Of a stretch of DNA of 6,448 nucleotides, positions 1 to 6,275 are shown piece by piece. Source of the DNA: Muribaculaceae bacterium (GTDB lineage Bacteria; Bacteroidota; Bacteroidia; Bacteroidales; Muribaculaceae); the NCBI GenBank assembly GCA_016302215.1, contig JAEDNZ010000107.1, positions 1 through 6,448 on the forward strand. The letters run 5' to 3'. The notes below the pieces were generated by a model that was not told where the DNA came from, made no database searches, and saw only the letters and a list, made by a program, of their open reading frames with translations. A program made the position numbers and the translations under genes. Numbering within the stretch: the stretch's first letter is position 1; each line of letters starts with the position of its first letter.

Positions 1-13
1 GTGTAGCAGTAGG

Positions 14-1144
14 TTAGAGCAGCTCCACGCCGATGCCGGGACGGTCGGGAATGGTGACTTTGCCCTCTACGATTTTGATGCCGTCAAAACGGTCGTTGGC
101 AATAAGGAGGTTGCCGTCAAGGTCGGCCCAATCCACCATAGGCGCTAACTGTGCGGCGGCCGTCACGGCGCATGATGTCTCAGTCATACATCCGAGCATG
201 ATTTTCATGCCCAGCGAGCGCGCGAGCACAGCCATCTGGTAAGCCTCGTGCATACCTGTGGATTTCATCAGCTTGATATTGATGCCGTCGTAAGCCGCGG
301 CAGCGCGCTTTACATCGGGCAGGCGCTGCAAAAACTCGTCGGCAATGATGGGTAGCGGCGATCGCTCGCGCAGCCAGGCCGTCTCGTCAATCATCTCTTT
401 GGGCATAGGTTGCTCCACAAACAGGCAGTTGCGCTCGGCGAGCCAGTGACACATTTCGAGGGCTTGCTCTTTGTCGCTCCAGCCTTGGTTTACATCTACG
501 CAGATGGCGGTGTCGGTGCGGCTGCGAATAGCGTTGACCAGCTCCTTGTCGTGGTCGAGGCCCATTTTTATTTTTATCACCTTGAAAGGCGCTGTCTCAT
601 CAATTTTTGCCTTCATCTCGGCGGGGTCGGCATCGTAGCTGATGGTGAACGAGGTGTTAGGGCATTTTTGCGGGTTCAGCCCCCAAATCTTATACCATGG
701 CTGCCCCATGATTTTGCCCAATAGGTCGTGGAGGGCGATATCCACCGATGCCTTAGCGGCGCGGTTGTTAGGCGCCACTGACTCCAGGTAGGCCATTATA
801 TCTTCGATGCGGAATGGGTCGCTAAATTGACTCAAATCGAGCTTAGAGAGGAACGAAGTTACTGAGTCAACCGACTCGCCCAGGTATGGAGGCATGGAGG
901 CTTCGCCATATCCGATGATGCCGTCATACTCGATTTGCACTTGCACGTCGGGGGTGGTGGTGCGCTGATATTTGGCGAGATTGAAGGCGTGGCGCAGCTT
1001 CAGCTCGTAAGGCGCGAAGCTGAGGTTGAGCCGTCCGCTGCGCCCCGTGCTCTTGGTGGGGCTGCCGAAAGCTGAGAATGATATAGGCGATGCAGCGATA
1101 GCGGCGCCCAGCGCTGTGGTCTTTAGAAAATTGCGGCGATTCAT
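14..1144 (-). CDS. Exported dipeptide epimerase (L-Ala-D/L-Glu epimerase-like, enolase superfamily)
   Basis: 376 aa, complete, ending in a TAA stop at 14-16. The family inverts the alpha carbon of the second residue of dipeptides, classically L-Ala-D-Glu to L-Ala-L-Glu in murein peptide recycling. The capping domain (about residues 38-140) carries GYGEAS and the PPYLGES loop. The barrel (about 150-360) shows the catalytic K191-I-K193, metal ligands D217 (in VDVNQGW), E244 (FVEQP) and D269 (IADE), the opposite catalytic lysine K291 (NIKLMKSTG), a GCMTETS loop at 318-324, and the D341-L-D343 motif that in L-Ala-D/L-Glu epimerases holds the substrate ammonium. The N-terminus reads MNRRNFLK followed by a hydrophobic stretch to about residue 27, a twin-arginine-type signal, so the enzyme is probably exported; B. 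subtilis YkfB is cytoplasmic. It is the last gene of the operon, 66 bp after the NlpC/P60 endopeptidase that would make its substrate. The exact dipeptide preference cannot be read from the sequence. Confidence 0.94.
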   Translation of the reverse strand: MNRRNFLKTTALGAAIAASPISFSAFGSPTKSTGRSGRLNLSFAPYELKLRHAFNLAKYQRTTTPDVQVQIEYDGIIGYGEASMPPYLGESVDSVTSFLSKLDLSQFSDPFRIEDIMAYLESVAPNNRAAKASVDIALHDLLGKIMGQPWYKIWGLNPQKCPNTSFTISYDADPAEMKAKIDETAPFKVIKIKMGLDHDKELVNAIRSRTDTAICVDVNQGWSDKEQALEMCHWLAERNCLFVEQPMPKEMIDETAWLRERSPLPIIADEFLQRLPDVKRAAAAYDGINIKLMKSTGMHEAYQMAVLARSLGMKIMLGCMTETSCAVTAAAQLAPMVDWADLDGNLLIANDRFDGIKIVEGKVTIPDRPGIGVELL

Positions 1145-1210
1145 GGTGGTTGAGGGGATTATGTGATTGAGTGGGTAGGTGGTAATGGTTGTTGTTATGA
1201 TAATGTGTTA
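1145..1210 (-). promoter_or_regulatory. G-free, C-rich mRNA leader between endopeptidase and epimerase genes (possible Rho-loading site)
   Basis: The whole 66-nt intergenic stretch has no C on the plus strand, so the mRNA has no G; I count 27 C in the mRNA over these 66 positions. The G-free run extends to 1143-1219. There is therefore no Shine-Dalgarno sequence and no G-C pairing, which leaves an open leader for the epimerase start codon. C-rich, G-poor, unstructured RNA is also what Rho factor binds, so it could serve as a Rho utilisation site and lower expression of the last gene. The composition is seen directly; either function is inference. Confidence 0.35.
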
Positions 1211-2167
1211 TTAAAAGTACCATGGGTGGTTGCGCACCTGAGTGATGCCATCAGTGCCCTCATAGCCGTGGATACGCACGGCGTGGAGAAAGGGCGTGGT
1301 GAGATAAGCCGGCGATGCCGGATCCACGCTGTTGCGCTTGACGCGCCCTGAAGAGTGCACGTAGTTGCCGTTGGCATCATATATGGCCACGTGGGTGACC
1401 TTGCCGGTGTCGGCGTTGCCGAAGAAGAGGAGGTCGCCGGCTTGGCAGCTGCGCCAGTCGGAGGCTTCGATGCGTAGTCCTGTGCGCGCCTGCTGTGAGG
1501 CATCGCGTTTGAGAATTATGGCGCACGAGAGATAGCTCACCTTGCTCAGGCCGGAGCAGTCGAGTGATTTGGTGGATGTGCCACCCCAGAGGTAAGGCTG
1601 CCCTTCCATTGAATAAGCCATATCCAAAATCTTCTCAGCGTTGAAGTCTTGTGCCGCCCAAAGGCGTATGGGTGTCACGGCAGAGGCGTCAACCCAGCCC
1701 TTGCGCCCATCGGGGAGGGCTACCTCTACGCGGACGCCCTCAGAGCGCCCTGTGGCAGTGATGATGCAAGCGTTGACGAGGTCAGTGACTACGTCTTTGA
1801 AGCCGTAGGTGTGGGGCCCGTTATATGCTCGCACCTGATATACGGCGGTCACCACCAGCCTATTGTCGTCGGCTCGCCACTGCGCCATTTCGGCATCGGT
1901 GCGAGTCACCAGCGATGGAGCGGTCATCCATCCCTGGTATCCTTCGGGAGTCTCGACCTTGTACCACTCGCCGCGGTGCTCGAGCACTTGCATGGGAGTG
2001 CCCATCACGGCTTGCGATGAGAGCTCGGCGGCGTGAGCGGGCTCGGTGCGTATGCAAGCCACGGAGATGCGCGGCGTAGCCCAATCGGTGGCGAGAGCAG
2101 GCAGTGCTGATGGGAGCATTGCGGCAATAGCAGCGGCATAAATGCCGATATATCCTTTTAGTGTCAT
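1211..2167 (-). CDS. Exported NlpC/P60 endopeptidase with two SH3b domains (gamma-D-glutamyl-L-diamino acid endopeptidase, YkfC-like)
   Basis: 318 aa. This family hydrolyses the bond between gamma-D-Glu and the diamino acid in peptidoglycan stem peptides that have a free N-terminal L-Ala, releasing L-Ala-D-Glu. Residues 1-26 form a Sec signal peptide, with likely cleavage after ALA. Two bacterial SH3 domains follow at about 30-90 and 100-165, each ending in a GW motif (YQGW, RKGW). The catalytic NlpC/P60 domain is at about 172-300: nucleophile C204 in LDCSGL, H259 in VTHVAIY, and H271 in YVHSSGR as the third polar residue. The 12-residue step between the two histidines matches the layout I recall for B. 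cereus YkfC. The start ATG overlaps the stop of the preceding gene (ATGA), which implies translational coupling; no strong ribosome binding site is visible. It most likely acts in the periplasm and supplies the downstream epimerase. Family and catalytic type are certain; exact substrate is inferred from architecture and context. Confidence 0.95.
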   Translation of the reverse strand: MTLKGYIGIYAAAIAAMLPSALPALATDWATPRISVACIRTEPAHAAELSSQAVMGTPMQVLEHRGEWYKVETPEGYQGWMTAPSLVTRTDAEMAQWRADDNRLVVTAVYQVRAYNGPHTYGFKDVVTDLVNACIITATGRSEGVRVEVALPDGRKGWVDASAVTPIRLWAAQDFNAEKILDMAYSMEGQPYLWGGTSTKSLDCSGLSKVSYLSCAIILKRDASQQARTGLRIEASDWRSCQAGDLLFFGNADTGKVTHVAIYDANGNYVHSSGRVKRNSVDPASPAYLTTPFLHAVRIHGYEGTDGITQVRNHPWYF

Positions 2168-3504
2168 TTCTTTAGAGTTATAGGGTGAATGTCGATAATT
2201 TCAAGTTCTTGGTCCCAGTAGGTGTAGAATATGTTGCCGCGAGAGCACTCTACCTCGCCCATTTGGGCATCGACGGTCTCGCTGCGCACAAACTTTTTGG
2301 GCGGATAGAATTGGCCGCAGACGCCTTTGTTGGCGGCTAATCGGTGGGCATCCATACCGGTGGAGTAGAAGTTGACAGCCGCCGGGTCGCTGGCCGGGGT
2401 GAAGCGGCCGAACGAAACATCAACCGGCACCCAACCTATGCCTTCGAAATATACCTCGGCCCAGTCGTGGAGGTTCTTGTCGCCGGGGTGAAGCATCCAG
2501 CCGCTCTCCCATCGCGCGGGCACGCCCAAGGAGCGCATCAGCGAGATGTAGAGGAGCGATACCTGGCCGCAGTCGCCGTGCCCCTCCTCAATGACATATT
2601 GAGGTATGCAGGGTATAGTGCTGTATTCGCGCGCGCCGGCCCAGGGATAGCGGCGCACTATATAGTCATAGACCATTTCGCTCTGCTTGAAGGCATTGGT
2701 CTCCTTGCCGACGATGGCGCGGGCGAGCGAGTCGAGGCGCACGATGTGTGGGGCTTCAAAGGCGGTGTATCGCTTGTACAGGTCGCCTTCGGTGTCGTAG
2801 GGCTGCATGTCGCGGAGTATCCGTTGTGGCGAGAAGTATTCGCCATGGTTGACAAATGTGGCGACGTACTCAAAGTGCGCGGTGTCGCCCGGCGCGGGTG
2901 CCGGCGCTTCAAAGTAAGCCGAGCGGTGGACACTCTGTCCGGCAGCGCTGATAAGTTTGAGCGATGGCGATGCCGAGAGCAACTCGATGTCGCTTTGGCG
3001 CTGCGACGCCAAGGGGTAGGGCATCCAAACCCTGAGGGTGTCACCGGCGAGCGCCTCGTGATATGGCACGTCGATACGGAAACGATAAGTGACCTTATGG
3101 GCTATGCCCTTGTCGTTGGTGCCGCGATACCAGTCGAGCACGGAGTCCACAAATGCGATGTCGCGCGGTGTGGCATCGCCGCCGCGCAGCTGCCAATGGC
3201 CATTGTATTCGGGGTATAGCAGCTCCAGGTTGCGTGCCGCTTTTCTGAAATAACGGCGCTCGCCGCCGATAGTCATAGCTTCGAGATATCGTTGCGCCTC
3301 AAAAGCCGCAATGTCGGCATCGCTGACATTGGGGTGCTTTGCCTTCACTTGAGCTACAATGTCAGCGCGTGAGAGGGTGAAGTCGCGCTCAATGCGAGCG
3401 TCAATAGCCGAGGCGGAGTCGCTTTCCAGCCACGCGGGCGCCGCTGCCTGAGCACTTAAAAAGCAGGCGCCGGCAATAGCGACTGTGGTCAGTATATGTT
3501 TCAT
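2164..3504 (-). CDS. Exported transglutaminase-like (papain-fold) protein, probable cysteine peptidase or amidase
   Basis: 446 aa from the ATG at 3504. An in-frame ATG at 3576 exists, but its extra 24 residues are charged, lie upstream of the TAAATTTG promoter element and would bury the signal peptide, so I reject it. Residues 1-20 are a Sec signal (MKHILTTVAIAGA..., cleavage probably after SAQA); C14 does not sit in a good lipobox. An N-terminal alpha-rich part (about 25-130) precedes a beta-rich domain (about 135-225) and then the transglutaminase core (about 250-370) with the full triad: C312 in GHGDCGQ, H346 in NLHDWAE, D362 in VPVDVSF. In bacteria this fold is usually a peptidase or amidase rather than a crosslinking enzyme. 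It is the first gene of an operon with the NlpC/P60 endopeptidase (4-bp overlap) and the dipeptide epimerase, which suggests work on cell-wall or other envelope peptides, but its substrate is unknown. Confidence 0.9.
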   Translation of the reverse strand: MKHILTTVAIAGACFLSAQAAAPAWLESDSASAIDARIERDFTLSRADIVAQVKAKHPNVSDADIAAFEAQRYLEAMTIGGERRYFRKAARNLELLYPEYNGHWQLRGGDATPRDIAFVDSVLDWYRGTNDKGIAHKVTYRFRIDVPYHEALAGDTLRVWMPYPLASQRQSDIELLSASPSLKLISAAGQSVHRSAYFEAPAPAPGDTAHFEYVATFVNHGEYFSPQRILRDMQPYDTEGDLYKRYTAFEAPHIVRLDSLARAIVGKETNAFKQSEMVYDYIVRRYPWAGAREYSTIPCIPQYVIEEGHGDCGQVSLLYISLMRSLGVPARWESGWMLHPGDKNLHDWAEVYFEGIGWVPVDVSFGRFTPASDPAAVNFYSTGMDAHRLAANKGVCGQFYPPKKFVRSETVDAQMGEVECSRGNIFYTYWDQELEIIDIHPITLKK

Positions 3505-3531
3505 GAGCCTTGTTCGTTTTTTTGTATGGCT

Positions 3532-3539
3532 CAAATTTA
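3532..3539 (-). promoter_or_regulatory. Probable promoter -7 element (TAAATTTG) for the three-gene murein peptide operon
   Basis: Read on the minus strand, TAAATTTG fits the Bacteroidota TAnnTTTG -7 consensus. It would place the transcription start near 3525 and leave a leader of about 20 nt before the ATG at 3504. I see no convincing TTTG -33 element at the usual distance, so the call rests on one box and its position. The sequence just before the start codon (AAGGCTC then ATG) gives at best a weak ribosome binding site. Confidence 0.45.
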
Positions 3540-3576
3540 CTAATTTTTTTGCAATAAGAGCGTATTTTGAGCGCAC

Positions 3577-3627
3577 AAAAAATGAATAGAGTGAATTTGA
3601 GAGCTTGTGACTGCTTCAAATTCACTC
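3577..3627 (-). terminator. Intrinsic terminator of the lipoprotein gene
   Basis: The arms at 3589-3600 (GAGTGAATTTGA) and 3616-3627 (TCAAATTCACTC) are perfectly complementary over 12 bp with a 15-nt loop that can add a few inner pairs. On the minus strand the stem is followed by TATTCATTTTTTG, including six consecutive T (3577-3582). It lies about 100 nt after the lipoprotein stop codon and before the operon promoter, so it should separate the two units. The stem is AT-rich, which lowers its strength. Confidence 0.6.
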
Positions 3628-3684
3628 ATATTCCGATTAAGATTCTGTGTGTGTATTATAGAATAGTAAGACGAGGTCAGGTGA

Positions 3685-3702
3685 TGAACAATAGTTTGTT
3701 CA
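3685..3702 (-). repeat. Small inverted repeat in the lipoprotein 3' untranslated region
   Basis: TGAACAA, a 4-nt loop (TAGT) and TTGTTCA form a perfect 7-bp hairpin about 22 nt after the lipoprotein stop codon. No T-run follows on the minus strand, so it is not a terminator by itself; it could shield the mRNA 3' end or be chance. Confidence 0.3.
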
Positions 3703-3724
3703 ACGACATATTAACTCAAATTTA

Positions 3725-4513
3725 TCATTGTTGCAGTGTGATGCCGTAGGGGAGCTTTACGTTGGCCTCGGCGAGATACATGGCGCGCGTTTGGTCATAA
3801 ACGTTGGTCATGCTTATCAAGAAAGTGGTGAAATTATCGAAACCATAGCTTATGGCGGGCCATTCGCTCAGGTATTGATAAGCTTCATCGTTGATGGTAA
3901 ACTTGTAAGTGGTCATGTGAGATGACTCTACGTAAGCGTATGTGATATAGCAGCCGGAGGCATCTTTCTCAATGGCGTAGTCGCCTTGGAGGGTGGGCTC
4001 GCAGCCTTTGAGGTCGGTGCTGCTGCTGTTGGGGTATGGGTCGTCAAAGAGCATGAATTTGCCGCTCTTCATCAGGCAGAGGCAAGTGCCCTTTTTGAAC
4101 ACCTCGTTAGTGTAGTCGGCAGCGTTAATGGGTGTGCGGCCGATGATGTAAGGCTCCACTACTCTCACGGTGATGGTGATAGAAGAGCCATTGACATTAT
4201 CGATGATGCTAATCACGGTGTTGCCCGGTTGGATAGGGGTGATGTGTATCAGTTGCTTGTTAAAGCGCACGGCATACTCCGATGTCTCTATATCGCACGA
4301 AACCACATCTGGGTTGGTGATCGTAACGGCGTAATCACTGCTGCCGCCGGTGAAGCTGACAGTGGCAGACTCGCCTTCGCGCAAGATGATGCCGGGGTCT
4401 GCGATGCTGAGGTCTTGCCATTTCGGGTCGTCGTCAGAGGAGCAAGCGCTCATCAAAGCGGCTATGATAGTCACTGCCAAAAAGAGCAGCTTGGAGGTCT
4501 TATTCTTGTCCAT
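3725..4513 (-). CDS. Orphan lipoprotein with Ig-like domain, probably surface exposed; function unknown
   Basis: 262 aa. I do not recognise the protein as a whole. The N-terminus is a signal peptidase II type: positive n-region (MDKNKTSK), hydrophobic core, and LMSAC with C24 as the lipidated residue. SSDDDP follows, which resembles the Ser/Asp-rich lipoprotein export signal that sends Bacteroides lipoproteins to the cell surface. Residues about 35-118 look like a single Ig-like beta sandwich of the Big_2/BACON kind (ILREGESATVSF, then ITPIQPGNTVISI and SITITVRVVEP). Residues about 120-262 are beta-rich with a lone stretch of aromatic strands (KSGKFMLFDD, GDYAIEKDASGCYITYAY, YKFTINDEAYQYL) and several cysteines; lipocalin-like or carbohydrate-binding folds are possible but unproven. 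It stands alone between two terminator-like hairpins, with its own promoter-like element, and appears less GC-rich than its neighbours. Confidence 0.86.
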   Translation of the reverse strand: MDKNKTSKLLFLAVTIIAALMSACSSDDDPKWQDLSIADPGIILREGESATVSFTGGSSDYAVTITNPDVVSCDIETSEYAVRFNKQLIHITPIQPGNTVISIIDNVNGSSITITVRVVEPYIIGRTPINAADYTNEVFKKGTCLCLMKSGKFMLFDDPYPNSSSTDLKGCEPTLQGDYAIEKDASGCYITYAYVESSHMTTYKFTINDEAYQYLSEWPAISYGFDNFTTFLISMTNVYDQTRAMYLAEANVKLPYGITLQQ

Positions 4514-4560
4514 AGAAGTGATGGTCTATAATTTTTAGTAAAGGTAGTGCATTTTTTGAG

Positions 4561-4602
4561 AATGACAAAAATATTATCCTTTTGGGATAATTTATTGTCA
4601 TT
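4561..4602. repeat. Nested 42-bp palindrome upstream of the lipoprotein gene (operator or second terminator)
   Basis: Outer arms AATGACAA (4561-4568) and TTGTCATT (4595-4602) are exact reverse complements, and so are inner arms ATTATCC (4573-4579) and GGATAAT (4585-4591); 4 and 3 unmatched bases lie between the arms, and the central loop is 5 bp. It sits 47 bp before the lipoprotein ATG. Read on the minus strand, the inner hairpin is followed by ATTTTTG, so it could be a backup terminator for the HtrA transcript; alternatively the whole dyad is a regulator site over the promoter-like TATTTTTG. Confidence 0.55.
4566..4573 (-). promoter_or_regulatory. Possible promoter -7 element (TATTTTTG) for the lipoprotein gene
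   Basis: TATTTTTG on the minus strand matches TAnnTTTG and would give a leader of about 45 nt. It overlaps the outer and inner arm of the palindrome at 4561-4602, so a protein bound there would block it. No clear -33 TTTG was found at the expected spacing. An AT-rich region can produce this box by chance. Confidence 0.35.
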
Positions 4603-4619
4603 TTTGACCAAAGAATTAG

Positions 4620-4662
4620 CAAAGCACAGCAACGGTGTTGAGATGCCCGGTGCTGTGCTTTG
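4620..4662 (-). terminator. Hairpin terminator after the HtrA gene
   Basis: Arms at 4620-4635 and 4647-4662 pair over 16 bp with one mismatch (A against G at the twelfth base of the AAAGCACAGC arm) around an 11-nt loop. It begins about 46 nt after the HtrA stop codon. The tail on the minus strand (CTAATTCTTTGG) is only moderately T-rich, but the A-side and T-side of the stem base (AAAG/CTTT) support termination. The stem is by far the strongest in the window. Confidence 0.6.
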
Positions 4663-4708
4663 TGTAGAGGTATGGATTAGGTTTGGCGCTTAATGCGGCC
4701 TTACGCTA

Positions 4709-6223
4709 TCAGTCGTTGAGGTTTACGGCATAGTAGTCGGCCTTGCCGTTGGGGTATATGCCTGTTATGAACATCACCTTGTTGGAGTCAGATGACTTGC
4801 GTATGGCGTTGTAAATCTTCTCGATATCGTCAGCTGAGGATACTCTGCTGCCGTTGATTTCGAGGATAATAAAGGTGCTGCGAATGCCGGCGTTGGCAAA
4901 GCGGCCATCGTTGACCTCGCTTACTTGCACGCCACCGTTGATGCCTAAGAGCTTGCGCAGTTCATCGTTGACGGATACAAACTTGGCGCCGAGAGAAGAA
5001 GCATTGTCGGGGTGAGTGATGGCGGTGTTGCCTTGGCTGTTGCGGAGCACCACGGTGTCGCTCTTCTTCTCACCATCGCGGTAGAATACTATCTCCACCT
5101 TGTCGCCGGGGCTGCAGCGAGCGATAGCTTCTTGCAGCTGAGCGGTAGATAGGGTGGGGTGACCGGCCAGTGATACAATCACGTCGCCTTCGCGCAGGCC
5201 CATAGCCATAGCTGCCGAGCGCTCAACCACTTTGGCCACATAGATGCCGGCGTTGACGCCCTTAATCTCTTTTTCGGTGACGAGCTTAGGTGTCAGCTCC
5301 ACAAACTCGATGCCGAGGTAAGCACGCTGCACGGTGCCGTACTTCTTGATGTCATCGATTACCTTCTTGATGATGGTGGTAGGGATGGCAAACGAGCACC
5401 CGGCGTAAGTGCCGGTCTGTGAGTAGATGGCAGTGTTGATGCCCACCAACTCGCCGCGCAGGTTGACCAGGGCGCCGCCCGAGTTGCCGCGGTTGACGGC
5501 CGCATCGGTCTGGATGTATGACTCAATGCCGCCTGACGAGGGTGTCTGCGTGGAAGACGAAATGTTGCGAGCCTTAGCGCTGACGATGCCGGCGGTGACA
5601 GATGATGTGAAGCCGAAGGGATTGCCCACGGCGAGCACCCATTCGCCTAACTTCAGCTGCTCGGAGTCGCCGATGGGAATGACGTGGAGGTCATCAGCGT
5701 CGATTTTGATGAGCGCGAGGTCAGTGGTGGCATCGGCGCCTACCACGGTGGCGGTGAAGTTGCGGTTGTCGTTGAGCGTCACTTCGAGGCGCTCGGCATC
5801 GGCGATGACGTGGTTGTTGGTCACTATGTAACCGTCTTTGCTGATGATTACGCCGGAGCCCAGGCCTATCTGCTGCGGCTCGCTTTTAGGCTCGGTGCGA
5901 GGGGCCTGGCGCTGCTGCGGCTGTCCGAAGAAAAACTCGAAGAACGGGTCATTGAAAAAATCGCCAAAGCTATTGTTGCCACCGCGCGAGTATCCGCGCG
6001 AGGGAGTGGCATAGCTCTTGACGCAGACCACGCCGTTGACGGTAGCCTCGGCGGCAGCTGTGAAATCGTCCTGATTGATGATGCGCCCGGGCGTCAGAGC
6101 CGAGCTGTCAGTTGTGCCGTCGGCACCGTCGGCGCTGCCGAGCACTGCCTTAGCCGAGGTGAAGAGCGCCATAGCACCCACCGTGGCCAAGACTGATGTC
6201 AATACAATTACTACTTTTTTCAT
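4709..6223 (-). CDS. htrA: HtrA/Deg-family periplasmic serine protease with two PDZ domains
   Basis: 504 aa from the ATG at 6223, where MKKVVIVLTSVLATVGAMAL gives a signal peptide directly; an in-frame ATG at 6262 would add 13 residues in front of it and nearly coincide with the predicted transcription start. The trypsin-like domain (about 50-290) has the full triad: H138 in TNNHVIADA, D168 in TTDLALIKI, S248 in NRGNSGGAL. Residues 85-118 form a Phe-rich then Gln/Pro/Glu-rich stretch in the place of the LA loop before the catalytic histidine. PDZ1 spans about 297-395 (AYLGIEFVEL, GLREGDVIVSLAG) and PDZ2 about 408-500 (more diverged, ending DYYAVNLND). The family degrades and refolds damaged envelope proteins as an oligomer in the periplasm. 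It is monocistronic by the sequence signals: own promoter element upstream and a strong hairpin downstream. Whether it acts more like DegP or DegQ cannot be told from sequence alone. Confidence 0.98.
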   Translation of the reverse strand: MKKVVIVLTSVLATVGAMALFTSAKAVLGSADGADGTTDSSALTPGRIINQDDFTAAAEATVNGVVCVKSYATPSRGYSRGGNNSFGDFFNDPFFEFFFGQPQQRQAPRTEPKSEPQQIGLGSGVIISKDGYIVTNNHVIADAERLEVTLNDNRNFTATVVGADATTDLALIKIDADDLHVIPIGDSEQLKLGEWVLAVGNPFGFTSSVTAGIVSAKARNISSSTQTPSSGGIESYIQTDAAVNRGNSGGALVNLRGELVGINTAIYSQTGTYAGCSFAIPTTIIKKVIDDIKKYGTVQRAYLGIEFVELTPKLVTEKEIKGVNAGIYVAKVVERSAAMAMGLREGDVIVSLAGHPTLSTAQLQEAIARCSPGDKVEIVFYRDGEKKSDTVVLRNSQGNTAITHPDNASSLGAKFVSVNDELRKLLGINGGVQVSEVNDGRFANAGIRSTFIILEINGSRVSSADDIEKIYNAIRKSSDSNKVMFITGIYPNGKADYYAVNLND

Positions 6224-6275
6224 GTCAGAGGTGTATATTTGTATAACGTTTCTTAATATCAAATTTTTTCACTCG

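Noticed and set aside
924..1223. 99-codon minus-strand open frame overlapping the epimerase start and the G-free leader
   Set aside because: It is in another frame of the epimerase gene; its Asn/His/Pro-rich start simply reflects translation of the G-free leader and not a protein domain.
2344..3219. 291-codon open frame on the plus strand opposite the transglutaminase-like gene
   Set aside because: It lies wholly antisense to a gene with a complete catalytic triad and signal peptide; its translation has no recognisable domain, and long antisense frames are expected from the codon use of GC-rich genes.
3505..3532. GAGCC/GGCTC 5-bp hairpin in front of the transglutaminase-like start codon as a riboswitch or attenuator
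   Set aside because: Only 5 bp with an 18-nt loop, and one arm overlaps the promoter -7 element, so it would not be transcribed in full.
3505..3576. N-terminal extension of the transglutaminase-like protein to the ATG at 3576
   Set aside because: The extension would place 24 charged residues before a good signal peptide and would start upstream of the TAAATTTG promoter element.
3567..3749. 60-codon plus-strand open frame in the lipoprotein-operon intergenic region
   Set aside because: It runs through the terminator hairpin and into the lipoprotein coding end, lacks a promoter and ribosome binding site, and has no recognisable features.
3986..4531. 181-codon open frame on the plus strand opposite the lipoprotein gene
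   Set aside because: Antisense shadow; the minus-strand reading has a proper lipobox and Ig-like pattern, and the plus-strand one has no signal or domain.
5684..6196. 170-codon open frame on the plus strand opposite the HtrA gene
   Set aside because: Antisense to the HtrA protease domain; no family pattern in its translation.
6224..6262. N-terminal extension of HtrA to the ATG at 6262
   Set aside because: The internal ATG at 6223 starts a normal signal peptide; the longer form adds 13 residues in front of it and would leave almost no leader after the predicted transcription start.
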